A stretch of 64,000 nt of DNA. It comes from JAAYCI01 sp031551695 (GTDB lineage: Bacteria > Bacillota > Clostridia > Oscillospirales > Ruminococcaceae). The notes beneath the pieces were generated by a model. The model was not told the origin of the DNA. It did not search any database and worked only from the letters and a program-made list of their open reading frames with translations. Location of the stretch: contig JAVBNG010000007.1 in assembly GCA_031551695.1 (NCBI GenBank), positions 1 through 64,000 of the forward strand, written 5' to 3'. The number at the start of each line of letters is the position of its first letter. Position 1 is the stretch's first letter. Position numbers and translations under genes: made by a program. Positions 62,971-64,000 of this stretch are shown in pieces.

Positions 62971-64000
62971 TTAGGCTTTCCGCCGCCAGGTGGGCGGATT
63001 GAACAGAATAATGATGGGGAAGATCTCAAGGCGGCCCAGCAGCATCAGCAGGGAAAGCAGCAGCTTTGCCGGGATGGAATAGGCCGAATAGTTCGATGTT
63101 GGGCCCACCAGGCCAAGGCCGGGGCCGATGTTGTTGAAACAGGCCATCATGGCGGAGATGTTGGTTTCCATATCCATGTTTTTGCTGAGGGAAAGCAGCA
63201 GGAACGAGGCGACGCCGATGGCGCAATAGGCCGCAAGGTAGAACAGGGTGCCGTTGATGACGGCGTCGTCCAGGGGCTTGCCGTTCAGGCGCACGGCGCG
63301 TACGCTGCGCGGGTGCAACAGGCGGTGCAGGCTGCTGCGCATGGATTTAAACAAAATGAGCAGCCGCGACACCTTGATGCCGCCGCCGGTGGAGCCCGCC
63401 ATGGTGCCGCAGGCCATCAAAATGAGCAGCAGCGCCCGGCTAAACTGCGGCCAGGCGTCAAAATCCAAGGTGGCAAAGCCGGTGGTGGTCATAACGCTGG
63501 ACACGGTGAAGGCGCTGTGGTGCAGGTCGTACCCAAACCCGCCGATGCCGCCGGCAAAAAACAGGGACAAGGTGACAAGCAGCGTGCTGCCCAGCATGAT
63601 GGCCACATAGGTGCGGAATTCCTCATCTTTTATGATGGTTTTCCACTGTTTTTTTATCAGGAAATAATACAGCGAAAAATTGACGCCGAAAATCGCCATA
63701 AATACGGTGCAAACATTCTGTAAATAGGGAGAATAAGACGCCATACTGTCATTTTTAATGCCAAACCCACCGGTGCCGGCCGTGCCGAACATGGTGCAGA
63801 AGGCGTCGAACACGGGCATGCCCCCCACCAGCAGCAGCACAAGGTTCAGCAGGGACATCCCCACGTAAATCAGGTACAGGGCCTTCACGCTTTCGCGTGT
63901 CTTAGGCAAAATTTTGCCGATCTGCGGGCCCGTAGACTCCGCCCGCAGCAACTGCAAACTGCCGCCGGCGGCCTGGCCCTGGGCGTGCACTACGGCCAAT
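62971..64000 (-). CDS. TrkH/KtrB potassium transporter subunit, C-terminal part (cut by window edge)
   Basis: The last 343 codons; the start is beyond the right edge. Four-fold M-P-M architecture: selectivity-filter-like segments FGTAGTGGFGI, TTTGFATLDFD and FNNIGPGLGLVG are visible, and ACGTMAGSTGGGIKVSRLLIL is the family signature between repeats. The C-terminus (LGRLEIFPIIILFNP) is complete. It should be the K+ (and Na+)-coupled uptake pore of Trk or Ktr systems; the regulatory TrkA/KtrA gene is not seen in the window and may lie to the right. Confidence 0.93.
   Translation of the reverse strand, partial: LAVVHAQGQAAGGSLQLLRAESTGPQIGKILPKTRESVKALYLIYVGMSLLNLVLLLVGGMPVFDAFCTMFGTAGTGGFGIKNDSMASYSPYLQNVCTVFMAIFGVNFSLYYFLIKKQWKTIIKDEEFRTYVAIMLGSTLLVTLSLFFAGGIGGFGYDLHHSAFTVSSVMTTTGFATLDFDAWPQFSRALLLILMACGTMAGSTGGGIKVSRLLILFKSMRSSLHRLLHPRSVRAVRLNGKPLDDAVINGTLFYLAAYCAIGVASFLLLSLSKNMDMETNISAMMACFNNIGPGLGLVGPTSNYSAYSIPAKLLLSLLMLLGRLEIFPIIILFNPPTWRRKA

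Noticed and set aside
1..64000. CRISPR array
   Set aside because: I saw no regularly spaced repeats with unique spacers and no cas genes; the short repeats noted are two to five copies only.

Overview
This window is the replication-origin region of a moderately GC-rich bacterium of the class Clostridia (an anaerobic gut-type Firmicute; probably Oscillospirales or a neighbouring order, though the order is inference). The conserved block rsmG-mnmG-mnmE-jag-yidC-yidD-rnpA-rpmH runs leftward and dnaA-dnaN-yaaA-recF-remB-gyrB-gyrA runs rightward from a divergent promoter region at about 39.3-39.6 kb. This is the Bacillus/Clostridium oriC arrangement. Most genes left of dnaA are on the minus strand and most right of it on the plus strand, as expected for replication starting near 39-41 kb. 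Leftward of rsmG come parA, parB, two perfect parS sites and serS. A one-piece pyruvate:ferredoxin oxidoreductase and Rnf-like membrane proteins fit an anaerobe.

Layout. 0-8.6 kb is a decaying mobilizable/integrative element: a RecA-like ATPase, mobC, a frameshifted MOB relaxase, a twice-frameshifted tyrosine integrase, an intact second tyrosine integrase, an AT-rich AbiH-type phage-defence gene and an MFS exporter with an attenuator-like leader. It ends at a tRNA-Arg(CCG) gene whose 5' half is repeated 375 bp away, a likely attachment-site scar. 8.8-30 kb is mainly housekeeping: AI-2E-family permease, glyoxalase-family protein, DUF1015 protein, an RnfD-E-A-like trio, rpe, a two-component system, ychF, an orphan solute-binding protein, trmB, an unusual HTH protein with a Pro/Tyr-rich tail, a Y-family polymerase, a phosphoglycolate-phosphatase-like HAD, tRNA-Glu, tRNA-Met, serS, parB and parA. 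29.8-31.1 kb is a long non-coding segment bounded by the parS sites and containing a GC-rich, structured block. 31-49 kb is the origin block. 49-64 kb holds a small membrane protein, a DUF2975/HTH/DUF4173 operon, a NUDIX hydrolase, PFOR, a YcxB-like protein, a formyltransferase homologue with a changed catalytic residue, a 223-bp nested inverted-repeat element, a YitT-family protein, a HAD phosphatase, ilvE and a partial trkH/ktrB.

Most notable points. (1) The rnfD-rnfE-rnfA-like operon stands without rnfB, rnfC or rnfG, and its proteins lack three of the four cysteines that ligate the intramembrane 2Fe-2S cluster as well as a recognisable flavinylation motif. It looks like an Rnf membrane core turned to another use. 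(2) A nested inverted repeat at 59174-59396 and a GC-rich structured block at about 30.16-30.47 kb are candidate non-coding RNAs or repeat elements. (3) The dnaA-dnaN gap has no classical DnaA box but holds a cluster of TTTTCAACA-like 9-mers. (4) A formyltransferase-fold protein has Asn at the position of the catalytic Asp.
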